64,000 nt of DNA, taken from Paraphaeosphaeria minitans. Lineage: Eukaryota; Ascomycota; Dothideomycetes; Pleosporales; Didymosphaeriaceae. Shown piece after piece: positions 10,548-22,622 of the stretch. The DNA lies in NCBI GenBank assembly GCA_015832175.1, contig WJXW01000015.1:434001-498000 (forward strand). The letters run 5' to 3'. Within the stretch, counting starts at the first letter, position 1; each line of letters opens with the position of its first letter. The notes beneath the pieces are model-generated. The model was given only the letters and a program-made list of their open reading frames with translations, was not told where the DNA came from and did not search any database. The position numbers were made by a program, and so were the translations under genes.

Positions 10548-13500
10548 ATGGCTTCTCACACGAACGATATCCTCATTACGAAGGCCACGGTTATTCTAGC
10601 ACAACCGGCTGATTGGCAGAAATGGATATTCCTGCGCAAGGATAGCGCAGAGAGGAATAGTCTTTGGAAGTATGTCAATCCGGATGTTGCAGAAGAGAGT
10701 ATACCAAGCCTTGATGCAGAGGAGCCTGCAAGAAAGCTTGCAGATGAATTCAAAAGAGATAGCAGAGAAACGGGGAGAGTATATGGTATTGAGGACCTGT
10801 CAGACACCGAGTTTCGCAGGTACCAGGCATGGAGATCAGAATACAGCTCTGATCATGCCGAATGGAAAAAGAAGAAGCAAGCGCTGCTTCAGTTCAACAC
10901 AGAGATTGCTCAGACAATCGCGGAGCATCGCATACACATGATTATCAAGCTTGATACACCTCATGCAAGACTGCAGAAGCTCAAGGCAGAGCTCTCACCA
11001 ATGAAGATGGAGCTTGAGACGACGCTGTTGTACCAGTACAGCGAGATCAAGAAGATGCCGAAGAGGGCAAATATCAATGACTGGTTAGATCAGTACGAAG
11101 CATTGATCGAACTGATGGAGGAAGCTGACCTCCCCGACGTCAAAGGGATGCGGGCGCAGAGCGAGTTCCTCATCTCTGTGCAAGCCGCCGATGAAGCCTG
11201 GTCAACGAATCAACGGATCATGATGAACAAAGCGCAACAGTCTAGCAACAGCTTTACGACGATCAGGAAGCTAATTCAGGAGTATCGTCTGTACTATCGG
11301 CAGACAAAGCCAGTAGCCTCATCGCTTAGCAGTTTTGCAAGGCTAAACGGACAGAAAGAGCAAAGCGCGATGGAGTCGAAGGATTCGAAGGATCTATCTC
11401 GGAGCCAGAACAAGGACCGCAGGATGGAATGCCCATGTGGAGCTACGCACCGTTTCAACAATTGCGCATACATCAATCCGAGCATGAGATCGTATGACTG
11501 GAAGCCAAAGCTAGAGATTCAGAAGAAGTTCGATGCTATTCGGACCAAAGGAGCAAACAGCCCTCAATCTAGAGCATTGAAAGCTGCAGAGGCTCGATAC
11601 AGACAAGCCCAGCCTCAGACAGTTGCGTTCGATGACGGGTCTGCATCAGCCGGCCAAGGAAGTGCTGGTGCAGTGCTGCAAATCAATACAGGCTCGGAAG
11701 GATGCCTTCAAGCTGCTGCAGTAAGGCAGCCATTGCCATCATTGTTACAACACTGGATTCTAGACGGAGGCTCAAACGTGCACATCGCCAATCATCGGAA
11801 CAAGTCATGGAAGAAGAATGCAGTTGGTAAGCCAACAGATGTAATCTTCGCAGGTGGCCAGAAGATCCAGATTGAGGAATGGGGCAATGTTGAAGTGCTG
11901 ATTGAGGCACCGACAGGCAAGCAGTTGATTAAGCTGTCATGGGTGGCCTACATCCCTTCGTTCTTTACATCGCTTGTCTCGCTTTCGCGATGCAGAACTA
12001 TCGGGATTGAATTCGACTCTGGAAAAGACTGTCTCTACCAGAAAGCTTCTAGACAAGTAGTCTGTGAACTGGCCTACGAAGGTGGTCACTGGCTCCTTGA
12101 TGCTGATGGAAACGAACACCCTTCATTGGAAACTCTCCATTTTGTCAACGCTGTTGAAAAGAGGAAGCAGATGGCGAAGCCATCATATGCCGAGCGACCG
12201 CCGCTTGAAGTGACAAGAAAGGAAGCCCATCAGATGTGGGGGCATCCTAGTGTCAAGGCCGTCGAGAAGCTTGAGCAAGCTATTGACGGAGTGAAGCTTA
12301 AGGATGGGCCGCAAGCCCCAAAGTGGGACGAGTGTGTGACCTGTATTGAGGCAAAACTTCACAAGTTTGTGAGCCGCAGAGCTCAACGTGTAGCTCAAGC
12401 GTACCCATTCCAACGACTAGGGATTGACCTAGTCCAGCTGCGGAAGAGAGGCGAAGCCTGCTACAATGGAGATGTTTGGCTTCTCCATGCCGTCTGTCCT
12501 AGCAGTAATTATCATTTTGCAACGACGACAAGGCACAAGAGCAAGGCAATCCTGTCGAGATGGCTTGAACGTCTTTGAGCAAAGATCAAGCGACAGTTTC
12601 ATGCTGAGGTGCAGTTCGTGAAGCTAGACGATGAGCGTGGATATTCGGATTTGTACGATATCTGCGAGGACAAGGGCTTGATTGTGGAAAGGCGAGCAGC
12701 CTATGTTGAAGAGCAAAACGGGGTCACAGAGAAGGCGGGCCACACAATCATTGTTCGAGCGCGAGCATTGAGGATTGAGGGTGGTCTACCGAAGACCTTA
12801 TCGAACGAATGTACACTAACAGCAGTGTACTTGCTCAATCGTACGCCGACCGAAGGCAATGGTTGGAAGACGCCGTACGAGATTGCTCACGGAGTGAGAC
12901 CACACATGGCTCACATGCATCTGATTGGGTCGAAAGCCTACACTAGGAACCAACACATTGCAAAAGGAGACAAGCTTGAATCGCGAGCGATTGTTGGACA
13001 CCTGATTGGTTTTGATGCTTCAAACATTTATCGTGTTTGGTTACCCGGAGGACACCGAGTCATTCGAGTTCGCGATGTTGTATTTGAAAGGCGGACAAAA
13101 TTTGATGGAGATCGACTCTATGGAGACATGAAGACAGCTGCCAGAGTCGCTAGCGTACTTGATATCGCTGAGTACGATGCGATGTCTGAAGAGATTGATG
13201 TGGAAGACGTGGTTTCGCACACGGCACCTGTGCCAGGTGGTGAAGAAGCAACGAATGCGCCTCTACATGATTCCGTAGCTGATCAACTTCAGCAAGAGTT
13301 GCTGAGAGAGGCAGAAAGGGACATAGAGGAACATGGATTGCCTACACCTGAGGGCACACGAGCATTGCGTTCTGAATTGCCGATGAGCACTCTTTTGGGG
13401 AATTCTAATTCAAGTATGCCAAAAGGATACTATACAGTTCCTAAGGGCACTGAGATCCCTGATCGGTATCAGAACAATGCGCCAGCACGAACCAATCCAT

Positions 13501-15337
13501 TGATTTCAACCGAGAACATAGTCGAGGGAGGGAGAAGTCGAAGGCAACGCATGAGCTCGAACATGCCAGCGAACAGCTATGCGGCCTACCTATCCACCTT
13601 TGCTGTCCAATACATTCAAGCGTATGCTGGAGCAGTGAATCAGCAAGCTGCACGAGAGCTCCAAGAATCACCGAGAGTAAAACGACACCGCGATCAGATG
13701 CCGCCACCGCCAAAACGCTGGTCAGATCTGACCAATCATCCATTTGGAGCAGAATTCAAGAAGGCTACACGGGTGGAAGTTGATGAAATTGTCAAGAGAG
13801 GCTGCTTCCTGCCGGAACAAGGCAAGCTTAACCATGCGGAGGTGCTACCTGACAACGCAGAGATATTACCTCTGATGTGGGTGTTCACCTACAAGTTTGA
13901 TGAGGATGGGTTTCTCCAAAAGTTCAAAGCACGGCTGGTGGTGCGAGGAGATCTCCAGACAGTGTACGAAGAGACGTATGCTGCGACACTAGCTGCACGG
14001 GTGTTTCGCTTCCTCATAGCTCTAGTGGCTGCTTTTGGGTTGAAGACTCGTCAGTATGACGTGCTGAATGCTTTCCTGAACGCAAAAGTGCAGCGAGAGA
14101 TATGGGTGAAGACACCTCGTGGATATGAGAAAGAGTTTGGCAAAGTACTGAGGCTTGGGAGAGCCTTATATGGCTTGAAAGATGCACCCCTACTATGGTA
14201 TAAAGATCTCTGCGAATCGCTAGAGAGCATGGGTCTGAAGCCAGTGGAGGGCATCCCCTGCCTATTCACGAACGATAAGCTTATTGTCTTCTTCTATGTT
14301 AACGATATCGTCGTGCTTTTCCATCCTAATAACTTGGCTGCACATGCTGAGTTTGAGCAGAAGTTAAGAGAGCGATATGAGATACGCTGCCTAGGGAACC
14401 TAAAGTGGTTCTTAGGTATTCGGGTCGTACGTGATGAAGAGCAAGGGAAAGTTTGGTTACTCCAGGACTCGTTTATCGACAAGGTTGCGACGAAGTTCAA
14501 TTTGCGGCAGAAGAGGTATCCACCAACGCCGATGGACGAAGAGCCTCTAGGACCTAGCGATGAGGAACTAGTCGCTGCCCGCACGGAAGAGTACCAGATG
14601 TTAGTTGGAAGCCTCGCCTTCATCAGCTGCATTACACGCCCAGATACAGCAAAACCTCAGTCCGTATTATCGAAGTACCTACAGAACCCCAGCCAGAAGC
14701 ATTTAGCAGCAGTAAAGAGGGTATGGAAGTTTCTCATCGGAACGCAGTGGCATGCAATCTGTGCATCTGCCACAGAGAAGGGGGTGAACAACTATCTAGT
14801 TGGAGCTGAACCCACGATAGCAGCTGGCGTCGAGCCATTGTTCTATGGAGCATCGGATGCATCATTTGCAGATGATCCGGCCACTCGAAGAAGCTCCTAT
14901 GGGTACCTATCGAGTTGTTTGGCCTACCTATCGATTGGAAAGCGACAGTCCTACGCTCCGTCACAAAATCGACACCCGAAACAGAGCTGATGGCTCTTTC
15001 GGTAGCTGGGAGTGAAATGGAATGGTGGCAGCGAGTCTTCAAGGCGTGCAAGTTTGATCCAGAGCTAAAACCGCAGCTCTGGTGTGACAATTCCGTCACA
15101 GTAAGCATTGTTAATAAGGCAGAAGATCGACTACGGACAAAGCTGCGCCATGTAGACACTCACCAGATGTGGCTGCGACAGGAAGTTGAGCGGGGGAAGC
15201 TGATTGTTGCCTGGGTTGCCACAGCAGCAATGCCAGCAGATGGACTAACGAAGATCCTTGGTAGGCAAAAGCATGAGACGTTCATGCAGCAACTAAGCCT
15301 TCAGGATGTCAGAAGCCTACTCACTATGGGTGAGTAG
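10548..15337 (+). pseudogene. copia-1 Gag-Pol polyprotein, broken
   Basis: One ancestral frame starts at ATG 10548. Gag carries a zinc-knuckle-like CPCGATHRFNNC near residue 294. The protease motif near residue 402 reads WILDGGSN where DSG is expected. The integrase HHCC finger (HQMWGHPS ... CVTC) is near residue 561, and the D-D-E core is recognisable (GIDLVQL, KLDDE, NGVTEKAG). Lesions: an in-frame TGA at 12576-12578 inside the integrase core; a reverse-transcriptase active site reading FFYVNDIV, with the first Asp of YVDD changed to Asn (AAC) near 14301; and a 1-nt frameshift near 14920, after which RNase H continues in another frame (PIDWKATVLRSVTKST) to a stop at 15335-15337. It cannot make its own active enzymes as read. 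Confidence 0.9.
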
Positions 15338-15468
15338 AAGAAGCAATTTAGGATTAGTTTTCTTTTGTTTTGCGCCTAAATTGTCTCGCGCACTGTCCCT
15401 ACGTTGTCACTGATTTCATTTATTTGTTTTGTGGATTTCAGTCGTCCAGCTATAGCAGACCTATAGCT

Positions 15469-15477
15469 GAGGGGGTG
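15469..15477 (+). promoter_or_regulatory. copia-1 polypurine tract
   Basis: GAGGGGGTG directly before the 3' LTR, the expected position for plus-strand priming. Confidence 0.7.
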
Positions 15478-15609
15478 TGTAACGGTTGAATAGCCAGATG
15501 TAGTTAGCCTACCTGAGATAAGACATCCCTTATAGGCGGGACGTCTCTGATCTCTAGACGAACAACACAGTCTAACCAGACGCTTTCTCCTCCTGAAGAA
15601 ACCGCTACA
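15478..15609 (+). repeat. copia-1 3' LTR
   Basis: 132 bp, identical to the 5' LTR by eye, followed by the target duplication GTTAC. Confidence 0.95.
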
Positions 15610-15764
15610 GTTACGGCAATCTGGGCTCGTTTGGCCTGGTGGTTCGGGTGGCACAGTATCTCGTGTCTAACATCGGCTGCAATCAGTCTGGACACAGATA
15701 GGTACTTTCTTCGGTTGTGGGACTCAGCAAACGTGCTTTGACGGTAAGAGAGCAGAATAGCTAC

Positions 15765-15924
15765 TGTAATCAGGGTAGTTACCGTGTAATCAGGGTAGTT
15801 ACCGTGTAATCAGGGTAGTTACCGTGTAATCAGGGTAGTTACCGTGTAATCAGGGTAGTTACCGTGTAATCAGGGTAGTTACCGTGTAATCAGGGTAGTT
15901 ACCGTGTAATCAGGGTACTTACAG
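15765..15924. repeat. 20-bp minisatellite, 8 copies
   Basis: Unit TGTAATCAGGGTAGTTACCG in perfect head-to-tail order from 15765; only the last copy differs (GTACTTACAG). Each unit has short complementary arms (GTAA ... TTAC). It lies between copia-1 and the 3' end of the next minus-strand gene. Confidence 0.95.
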
Positions 15925-15964
15925 TAATAGAAGTACTAGACGCTCAGACCTAGGATTTCCTCTT

Positions 15965-17277
15965 CTAGCAACGGCGTGTCGAAGCTGGCACATAATCACA
16001 ATCTTTACTGTCCCCATCATTCATTGGAACCGCAATGCTCAGATGCTCCTCTTCTACTTCTCGCAACCGGCGCAATGTCCTTCCCATCCGGCGCATGAGT
16101 CCTTTGACTTCCTTAGTCTGAGCCTGTTCCCGTATCCTCTTCTCTATTCCATGCCTTGTCCAGGCGCGATGGGCTCTGCGGCCGTCATGCTTTCGATAGC
16201 GCTCGTTCCACAGCTCGTATCTTCGAATGGAGGACACTTCCTCGTAAAAGGGATCTAAGATCTGTGCAAGCTGCCGATCAGACTCAGCATGGATCTTGCC
16301 CCACTGCTTCCACATCTTTTTCCACGCTGCATCAAGACTCGCTGCGCTTGTTGTTTTATGCTCTCTAGACGTCCAATCAACCATCTCTTGCGAACGTGGT
16401 GAGACTCGTTTCCGCTGCACTCGGCGCTGTGGGGTTTGAGGGGACTTGTGTTCGTCCGTTTGCATTTCCTCGTCGCTGCTGTCGATGACGATGGCTTTGC
16501 CTCCATTGGTATCGCGAATAATCGGCTCCAAGACTCCCTCATCTTCAGAGCTTGATGAGCACAAGTCTAGTTTTTTGGTCAGCAAAGGTTCAACCAGCAC
16601 GCGGATGGTTTACCTATGTCTTCATGCGCTACCTTTCTATTAATTGCATGTTCGACGTGAGAAGCAGTGTGTATTATCGGCGACGTAGTTGTCGTGCTAT
16701 CACCGCGCTCGGTCAGACTTGTGACGGCAGCATGACCATCGACTTGATGATCCTGATGATCCGCTGTCGACTCGTTGTCTGCTTTATGTTGCTCTTCGAT
16801 AGCCGAGCATGCTCCGTCCATTCCGAGCTCACGCGCCGCGCGCTGGATATCGCCTTCCTGGGCGTACCTTGCTCCTCCCTGCTTGTTTGCAATTCGATGA
16901 AAGGATGAAGTAGGTCCGGTTGTTCTTGGTTCCGATTCCTCATCTGATGCGGACGCTGTTGAGGCTGCTGTAGAACTCGCCCCAGATAGCTCAGGCTCCA
17001 AGGCTTGATCTATTGCTTGGTCGGAATGTTCTCCCTTCTGCGTAGCTGCGGGGGAAACAAGATGCTCTGGGAGGCATGACTCGGTAGCTTGGCAGGTGCA
17101 TCCACCAGCTTGGCTTCCGTCCATGGCCTCCGTATTGCCCAGTGATTCCGTATCTTGCATCTCCGCAGGGTCGGTTTCTGGCCACGACGCCTCCTCAACA
17201 TCCGAATCAATATCTCCTTCAGCATCCACGAGACAGTCAGGGCTCAAGATGTCTCTAGTCTGGACGTTCGTCAGCAT
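15965..17277 (-). CDS. Hypothetical acidic nuclear-type protein with a SUMO-interacting-like motif
   Basis: Two exons joined by a 47-nt intron (16567-16613: GTAAAC donor, TGCTGAC branch, ACTAG acceptor) that links KVAHEDI to DLCSSSSEDEG in frame. The first exon starts at ATG 17277 and is acidic and Ser/Thr rich. The second begins with an acidic patch, then AIVIDSSDEE, a hydrophobic core followed by Ser and acidic residues as in SUMO-interacting motifs, then basic stretches (QRRVQRKRVSPRSQ) and a helical, charged tail (EKRIREQAQTKEVKGLMRRM) that could form a coiled coil. About 427 residues when joined. No catalytic domain was recognised; a nuclear scaffold or regulator is inference only. The gene may extend upstream (next entry). 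Confidence 0.65.
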
Positions 17278-17600
17278 TCCCCCAAAGCGTTATGGGTGAC
17301 TTTGCTATCGTACTCGGTCCATGTTGTGAGCGTCGTTGGAATCTGAAAAGTGGAATCCTCAATAACGGCCAGTAAAACAACTTGAGAAGCAAAGGGAGAT
17401 TGTGTGAAGTATAGAAAAGGGCAGGACGGGCTCACGGGGTCCTTATATGCCTCTCCCTTGCCGCCGAGACTGTCGGCTTGCGCCTCAACGCTAGGTTGCT
17501 GAGAATGCACCTCGGACGATTCGCAGAGGTAGGGGGCTGCATGACCTGTACGCATGAAGAGCGGTACGTTCTCCCCGATAATGAGCTCAAGAACCGCCAT
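17271..17600 (-). other. Possible N-terminal extension of the acidic protein gene
   Basis: Minus-strand frame from ATG 17600. A GTGAGC donor follows KGEAYKDP and a TTTTCAG acceptor precedes IPTTLTTWTEYDSKVTHNALG, so an intron of about 95 nt is possible. The last residues would run into the 17277 gene if one G were added to the run of five G near 17280. Either the 17277 ATG is the real start or a 1-nt deletion has separated the two parts. Confidence 0.3.
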
Positions 17601-17643
17601 TTCAAGGGTCCCTTGACAAGGCTTATATGCCCCTTGCCATCCA

Positions 17644-17916
17644 TTATCTCTGCACTAGCAGTGGAGACGGTCCAAGCCTCACGCCTGCCTCCTCTTTGGG
17701 AGTTTTCGCCAACGACTTGACGCTCAACTGCTTCTCCTCGCGCTTGAAATTGCTATCGAGTAAAGATGAGTCCCAAAGCCCCATTGGAGGAGCTCCAAGA
17801 CCCAGTATCCGCAGCAAGTAAGGCTTCGACACGAACGACCGTAGACGGCGTCTCGCCCAGATACTAGCCTCCCCCTGCGTAGGTGGCGGTGTGCATGCTG
17901 TAGCGGCAACATTCAC
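17644..17916 (-). CDS. Small hypothetical ORF
   Basis: A 90-codon frame with a true ATG; charged C-terminal half (NFKREEKQLSVKSLAKTPKE). No family recognised and no splice partner found. It may be non-coding. The surrounding 17.6-18.5 kb has nothing else I can support. Confidence 0.2.
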   Translation of the reverse strand: MNVAATACTPPPTQGEASIWARRRLRSFVSKPYLLRILGLGAPPMGLWDSSLLDSNFKREEKQLSVKSLAKTPKEEAGVRLGPSPLLVQR

Positions 17917-18532
17917 ACGGCGTCAAGCCAGGGCTCGTGTTGCTGCAAGGCAGACACAGCCAGAATACAAGGTCAAGGGTGCGTTGCCCCATGATCGATT
18001 CCGTTGCCGCCAGAAGCGGCGCCAGGACGCTCCCGGATAGACAAAGATCACAACATGAATAACCTAGCCAGCTCCATAGTGGAAGGGGGAACCCGTGCAA
18101 GCTCGATGTTCCGAGACAGCCTTCTACTCGAGGGGGGGGACGTCACCGCCAAAGGAGTGCAGTGGTCGGAGCTATACTCGGGGCTGAGCGTAGCTTCCAA
18201 CCGTCCACATGACACGGCGCAACAGGGTAATCTTCGAACGGCATGAAGCCCATGCCGCACGGAACTTTAAGATGTTTGAACTCAAGTAGTCGCGAGTCTC
18301 AGTGCGGTATCGATAAGTTAGCTGGTCTTTGGAAACGCGAGATTATTTCTAGCTTCCAGCAGATGATGACGGGAAAGGTAGAGAAGATGCAGGGGTAGTG
18401 AAGAACAAGCATTGCTTTATCCTGTACCTCTTACGAGGTATGGTTCGCTCAATCTAGACACAAAAATGAACTTTAATTCATCATAAAACCTAATACAGTA
18501 TTCCCCAGCTTCTAATATGATTGTGATTCCTG

Positions 18533-19146
18533 CTATCTAGCAGGACCCACGGGACCCTTCGTCCTGGCCCGTTTGCGCTTGCGACGAACGACAGGATTGT
18601 TGTGGCTTTCTAACTTGCCTTGTACAGGCACCGTACATCGCTTGAGCTGATCGTAAGTCTCTGACAATTTTCCGAAGTTGTCCACCATAAAAGACACAGA
18701 AGCCTCTAAATCCGACACCCGCGATAGCACATTCCCGCAGTCGCTCGCGCTGCTGGCACATCTCTTTGCATTGTGTTGAACCCTGTCCGGAGTGCTTGCT
18801 ATGGTCTTGGATATACAATGAGCTTCATGCGAGCTGCTGCATGATAATCTGCGAAGGCCTGTGGGGGTTTGACCCTTGAACTGGCGTGAGCTTGGTGCAG
18901 AAAGATCCTGGACTTCATGCATACCTTTTCGGCGGAATCAGCGACGGTCGGCGATACGGGATTATCTCTCTGACTGATGTATAGGGATAGATTATCCGTG
19001 AAACGATTGATGAAGCCCAGGACATCTCTAGGAAATACAGGCGAAGCATCCTTGCTATCATCAGTCATCCACCCTCTGAATCTGTCGATGTAACATTTGA
19101 TATCACTGTCCTTAGTGATGTACGGGAGATCTTCAAAAAGAAGCAT
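18533..19146 (-). CDS. Hypothetical protein with coiled-coil-like segment and basic tail
   Basis: Two exons. ATG at 19146 (MLLFEDLPY); a 44-nt intron (18881-18924: GTATGC donor, CGCCAG acceptor) joins DSAEK to FKGQTPTGLRR and keeps the frame. Without splicing the upstream frame ends about 30 codons later. The middle has a heptad-like stretch (VSDLEASVSFMVDNFGKLSE) and the C-terminus is strongly basic (VVRRKRKRARTKG), resembling a nuclear-localisation signal. About 190 residues. No known domain. The exon join and the clean open frames on both sides make it a likely gene; function unknown. Confidence 0.5.
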
Positions 19147-20276
19147 GACAGTGAGTGATGGCAAAGAGTAGGCTCAAATGGTTTATCGTAGGCAGATCGC
19201 AGCTAAGGTTTTGGATGCAGCCAGGAGAGTGCGGCGTCACTGCCTTATATGCCCAGGCTTCTTCCCCCACGTTAATCCCTTATGATTCTTATCTTTTACC
19301 GCTTCAGTCACGTCCGGGACTTAAGGTAGCGCTGAAAACACCTCGTAGGATCGTTGAGACCCTTGTTTTCAGCCCCGTGAGGCGCTAGTTAGGGGGAGTG
19401 TGACATCTCTGCATGAATGTCATGGATAGAACGCACGGAAAGCTTCATTAGCAAGGTTTTGCAAATGTGACTGGTGATTTCTTAGCTGCAGAACGGCTAA
19501 CCATGTCCTGCCACTAACAGTGTAGGACACCGAGGAGCTTCGTCATCTTTCCATGCCCCTGAAGCCGAGGCGCATGCTATGGCTCGGCCCTTGCCACTAG
19601 CCGCTCCCATCTCTTTCTGACCAGGCTAGACGTTCATAGGGAAGTAGCCAGGTACAACAAGTCCGCCTCAGATCAGAGTGCACGAGCCCTGAGCCTGCGA
19701 GTGGGGTCAGCAAAAGCTTCAGTGGCAAGCCACCTTCCAAGGTTATGCTGTGGGTATTCATAGTGACCTATAGGTCAGGTGAATGTCAAAATCCTGCTTT
19801 GTATGTCCATTGCATCAGTCGTGCCTCATTTGGTCTATCCCAGCAATAGTGGGCGCGCCAAACAAGCGCTGCTTGTTCAACTCTAGCGGCGTCTCGGGTG
19901 CCGCTAGGGGGCAAGGCGCAGCAGCTGTATAAATACATTGCCGTAGAGGTATTTCTTTAGAATACTGGGCAAAGCACAGGAATTCCAAGATGACTAACGT
20001 TAGGCATCTAGCTGCTGTGTTGAGGGGAAAGAGTCTGTAGAGTAGCTGCTACTGCGCTCTACCTGGTTCCGTTTGTATGGTATAATGAGAAACATGATTG
20101 GCGATACGGGCAGAAGATATCCCCCATACAGTCTCCGGCCCCATAGGGTGGACTGATCCCTGAATGATTATGTAACGCCCCCTGTCGGTGTGCCTGTCGG
20201 CGAGGCCGAAACCATCGTAGAAAGGTAAAAATAGCAGGAGACAGCCTTCTAACGCTGGCACCACGGACCCATTTTT
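19147..20276. other. Intergenic, nothing recognised
   Basis: About 1.1 kb. Short frames only. The string CTTATATGCC near 19230 also occurs near 17445 and 17615, which may mark a small dispersed repeat or a shared promoter box. Confidence 0.4.
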
Positions 20277-21179
20277 TCATCGTGCTGTCAGCGGCCTCTC
20301 GTATAGTTCCAGCCAGGGTTCACTCCCCATAGGGATTGGGTTGATCCGGCGCTCAACGCGAGGAAGGATAAAGCAACACGTGTAGAGCATTTGTGAGGCA
20401 TGACATGGCTTCGTAGCTTAGCATATCAGATCTCAATGAGATGGAGTGATTCGCTTACCAACATTGTTATCGTACGATTGCGAAGCTTCGCTTCTCCGTG
20501 TGCTAGAAGAGTAATCGAGACTCCAATGCTACCGCATGCAATAAAAATAGCAACTTGGTTCGTGAAGATAATCGCCCAATACAGACATCTCATGCTTCGG
20601 TCGTAACCTCCAGAGCTCTTATGTTTACGTAGCGATGAAGACCCAACCTGAACCATCGAAACCGATCCAACGTATATCACGAAGAGGAGCACTTTTCGTA
20701 TATCGCTGGTGCTTTCTTGTGCCTATGATTGTCAGTCAGAGCAAAGTTAGGCAGAGTGAAAGGCTTGCTTACATAGTCAGACATGCTATACCATTGAACA
20801 CTACAGATGGCACTAACACTGCGTACACTACAAGCGGCCACCAGGTGTCTGAGAAGACAACTTGAAGAAATCGTATAGACTGAAATGTCAGAGCTGCTTG
20901 ATAGGCCGCTTAGGATCTTACATTTGTGCATGCCATGCACTGTAGAGCCCAGGTGACTCCTAGCTCTACCCGGTCAGGGTGATGCTGGAAGTAGGAAGCG
21001 ATTCCAAACGAGAAGAAGCCAAGTTGGACAGCATCTACAGAGACTAGAATCCACTGCCGCCGCTTCATACCCCCCTTGACGTTTTTGAGAGCCATACAGT
21101 CACGTACCGCGACTATGGTGCTCACCAATGAGCCGATGATGAAAAGAACGAGGGTAGCAATAAGGACGCTGTCGGCCAT
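20277..21179 (-). CDS. Hypothetical multi-pass membrane protein, about four exons
   Basis: ATG at 21179. Exon 1 (to 20922) encodes two membrane segments (LIATLVLFIIGSLVSTIVAV; ILVSVDAVQLGFFSFGIASY). A 42-nt intron (20880-20921, GTAAGA...TTTCAG) leads to SIRFLQVVFSDTWWPLVVYA and a third segment. Intron 2 starts with GTAAGC at 20772; its acceptor is ambiguous (near 20706 or 20723). Exon 3 carries two more segments (VLLFVIYVGSVSMVQVG; WAIIFTNQVAIFIACGSIGV). A GTAAGC donor at 20458 opens intron 3, after which a short hydrophilic tail ends at 20277 or in another frame nearby. No family recognised. In-frame sequence upstream of the ATG (FAFETSEFNVLI, back to about 21225) also looks coding, so a further 5' exon is likely. 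Confidence 0.5.
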
Positions 21180-21225
21180 GATCAGGACGTTGAATTCCGA
21201 CGTCTCAAAGGCGAAGAGGGCTCTT

Positions 21226-22622
21226 TATCGAGGATTTCAACATATCCTTCGGCGGCTCCATCGTCTCTAACTTAGGTAGGCTGCTGATGGCGTGCAGGGG
21301 CTATGGGGGCGCTGCCTCAGTCGTGGAGCATCGCGGATTCGGCTGGCATTGCTTGATAAGGCTCGGTCTAAGGAGAAGATGCATGTCTTCCCAGTGCGCG
21401 AATCATCACTGCTGTTTGCTGGCAGCTCGAGTGGCTCCATGCAATGACCGAGCGTAGCGCCGACGCGCGGCGGTCAGGAATGGTACTGCAGCTGCAGATG
21501 GAGCTAGAACGTCTCGTTAGCATCATGTGGTTTGTCGTTGAGGCGCCTCCGCTGATGCTCCGTCACCTGGACTGAGGGGCTTTGGTTATCTGAGGTTATG
21601 GACAGAGAACCGTGGGAGCATCGAACTGATCAGCTTGATGAGCGCAGGAGCGATTGCAACGACTACGGTGTGGTTCACCTGCTTGTCTAGCTGCGGAGCT
21701 CGTGCTCTTGGGCAGGGTTCATGGAAGGCTTCGTATATCTTGCTCTGGGAGTATGCATGAACGTGACGGGGAAAAGGTGCGGGGCTTCTTTCTAGCACGT
21801 AACATCGACACTCTCAGCTGAGCCTTGTCTCCGAGACATGGCTTCCCTAAGGTTTGCGATACGCTGGCAAGGCAGTTTCCGCAGATCGGCAGCGGTCCCT
21901 GGGCATGCATGGGCTATCTGGTAGGGACTTCCTGAGCTGGTTCAGCAGCGCATGTCATTGAAACACTAGTCGAGGGCGGTGCTGTACGTCAAGCTAAGAG
22001 AATGGGGGTTCCAGTGATTCATTGTAGGCAATGTCTCAACCGTGTAGCCTGATGCACCCGAGCAGGTTGGAGGGAGGTTAATGGCTTCCACTCCAGTCGT
22101 GTTTCTGAGTACAAGAGAGTAAAGCACTCTGAGTCCGTCGTAGAGGGACACGGTCAGCCCATAGACGTCGCTGATACTGCTCCTGCTGGCCAGGGTATGG
22201 CAGGAGATTCAGGGTGGCGATGCGTGATAATAGGTCTACCCTGTTACGCCTGTGCTGCAGCCGCAGTTCGTACGGCGACAAGGAAGCATCGACGGGCCTT
22301 CACCTCTTTACGGACTCGTTCATCATGCGGAGTGCCTGGTAGGTCGAGACAGCACTAGCTCGCTGACAGTACATGCCATGCAAGGGCCTGTCCGTAGCAC
22401 TGCCGTAGAGTAGGTGATAGCAGCGAGGGTATAAAAGGCCGCAAGTTTCTGTCGAATAGTTAGCCATCTGTCACTCCGAAGCTTCACTTTTTGGATCAAC
22501 TCTTTTTGCACGACTAAGCTCACTCGTTTGTCCGCCTTGTCCTTCGCATCCATAAAGCTCCCTTACCTGGTGATCGCGAAATCCTGTTCGTATAGCGTCG
22601 GTCTGCTTTCCAGCCCTCTCAT
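21226..22622 (-). other. Coding-like patches, gene structure unresolved
   Basis: Minus-strand pieces look protein-like but do not join into a model I can defend. ATG 22553 opens a charged N-terminus (KDKADKRVSLVVQKELIQKV) leading to a hydrophobic stretch (LAAFYTLAAITYSTAVL). A later piece (about 22185-21966) reads VYGLTVSLYDGLRVLYSLVL and ends HWNPHSLSLTYSTALD. These may be 5' exons of the membrane-protein gene just downstream or the remains of a related gene. Confidence 0.3.

Larger units (their letters stand above)
10260..15609 (+). mobile_element. Full-length Ty1/copia retrotransposon (copia-1)
   Basis: 5,350-bp element with TG...CA LTRs of 132 bp at 10260-10391 and 15478-15609, identical by eye. 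It is flanked by a 5-bp target duplication GTTAC at 10255-10259 and 15610-15614. A primer-binding site follows the 5' LTR by one base and a G-rich polypurine tract abuts the 3' LTR. The internal order gag, protease, integrase, reverse transcriptase, RNase H is the copia order. Identical LTRs imply recent insertion, yet the coding region has three independent lesions (see CDS entry). Confidence 0.95.

Noticed and set aside
15765..15924. CRISPR-like appearance of the 20-bp repeats
   Set aside because: Units are directly adjacent with no spacers, and the genome is eukaryotic; it is a minisatellite. The same holds for 26121-26320.
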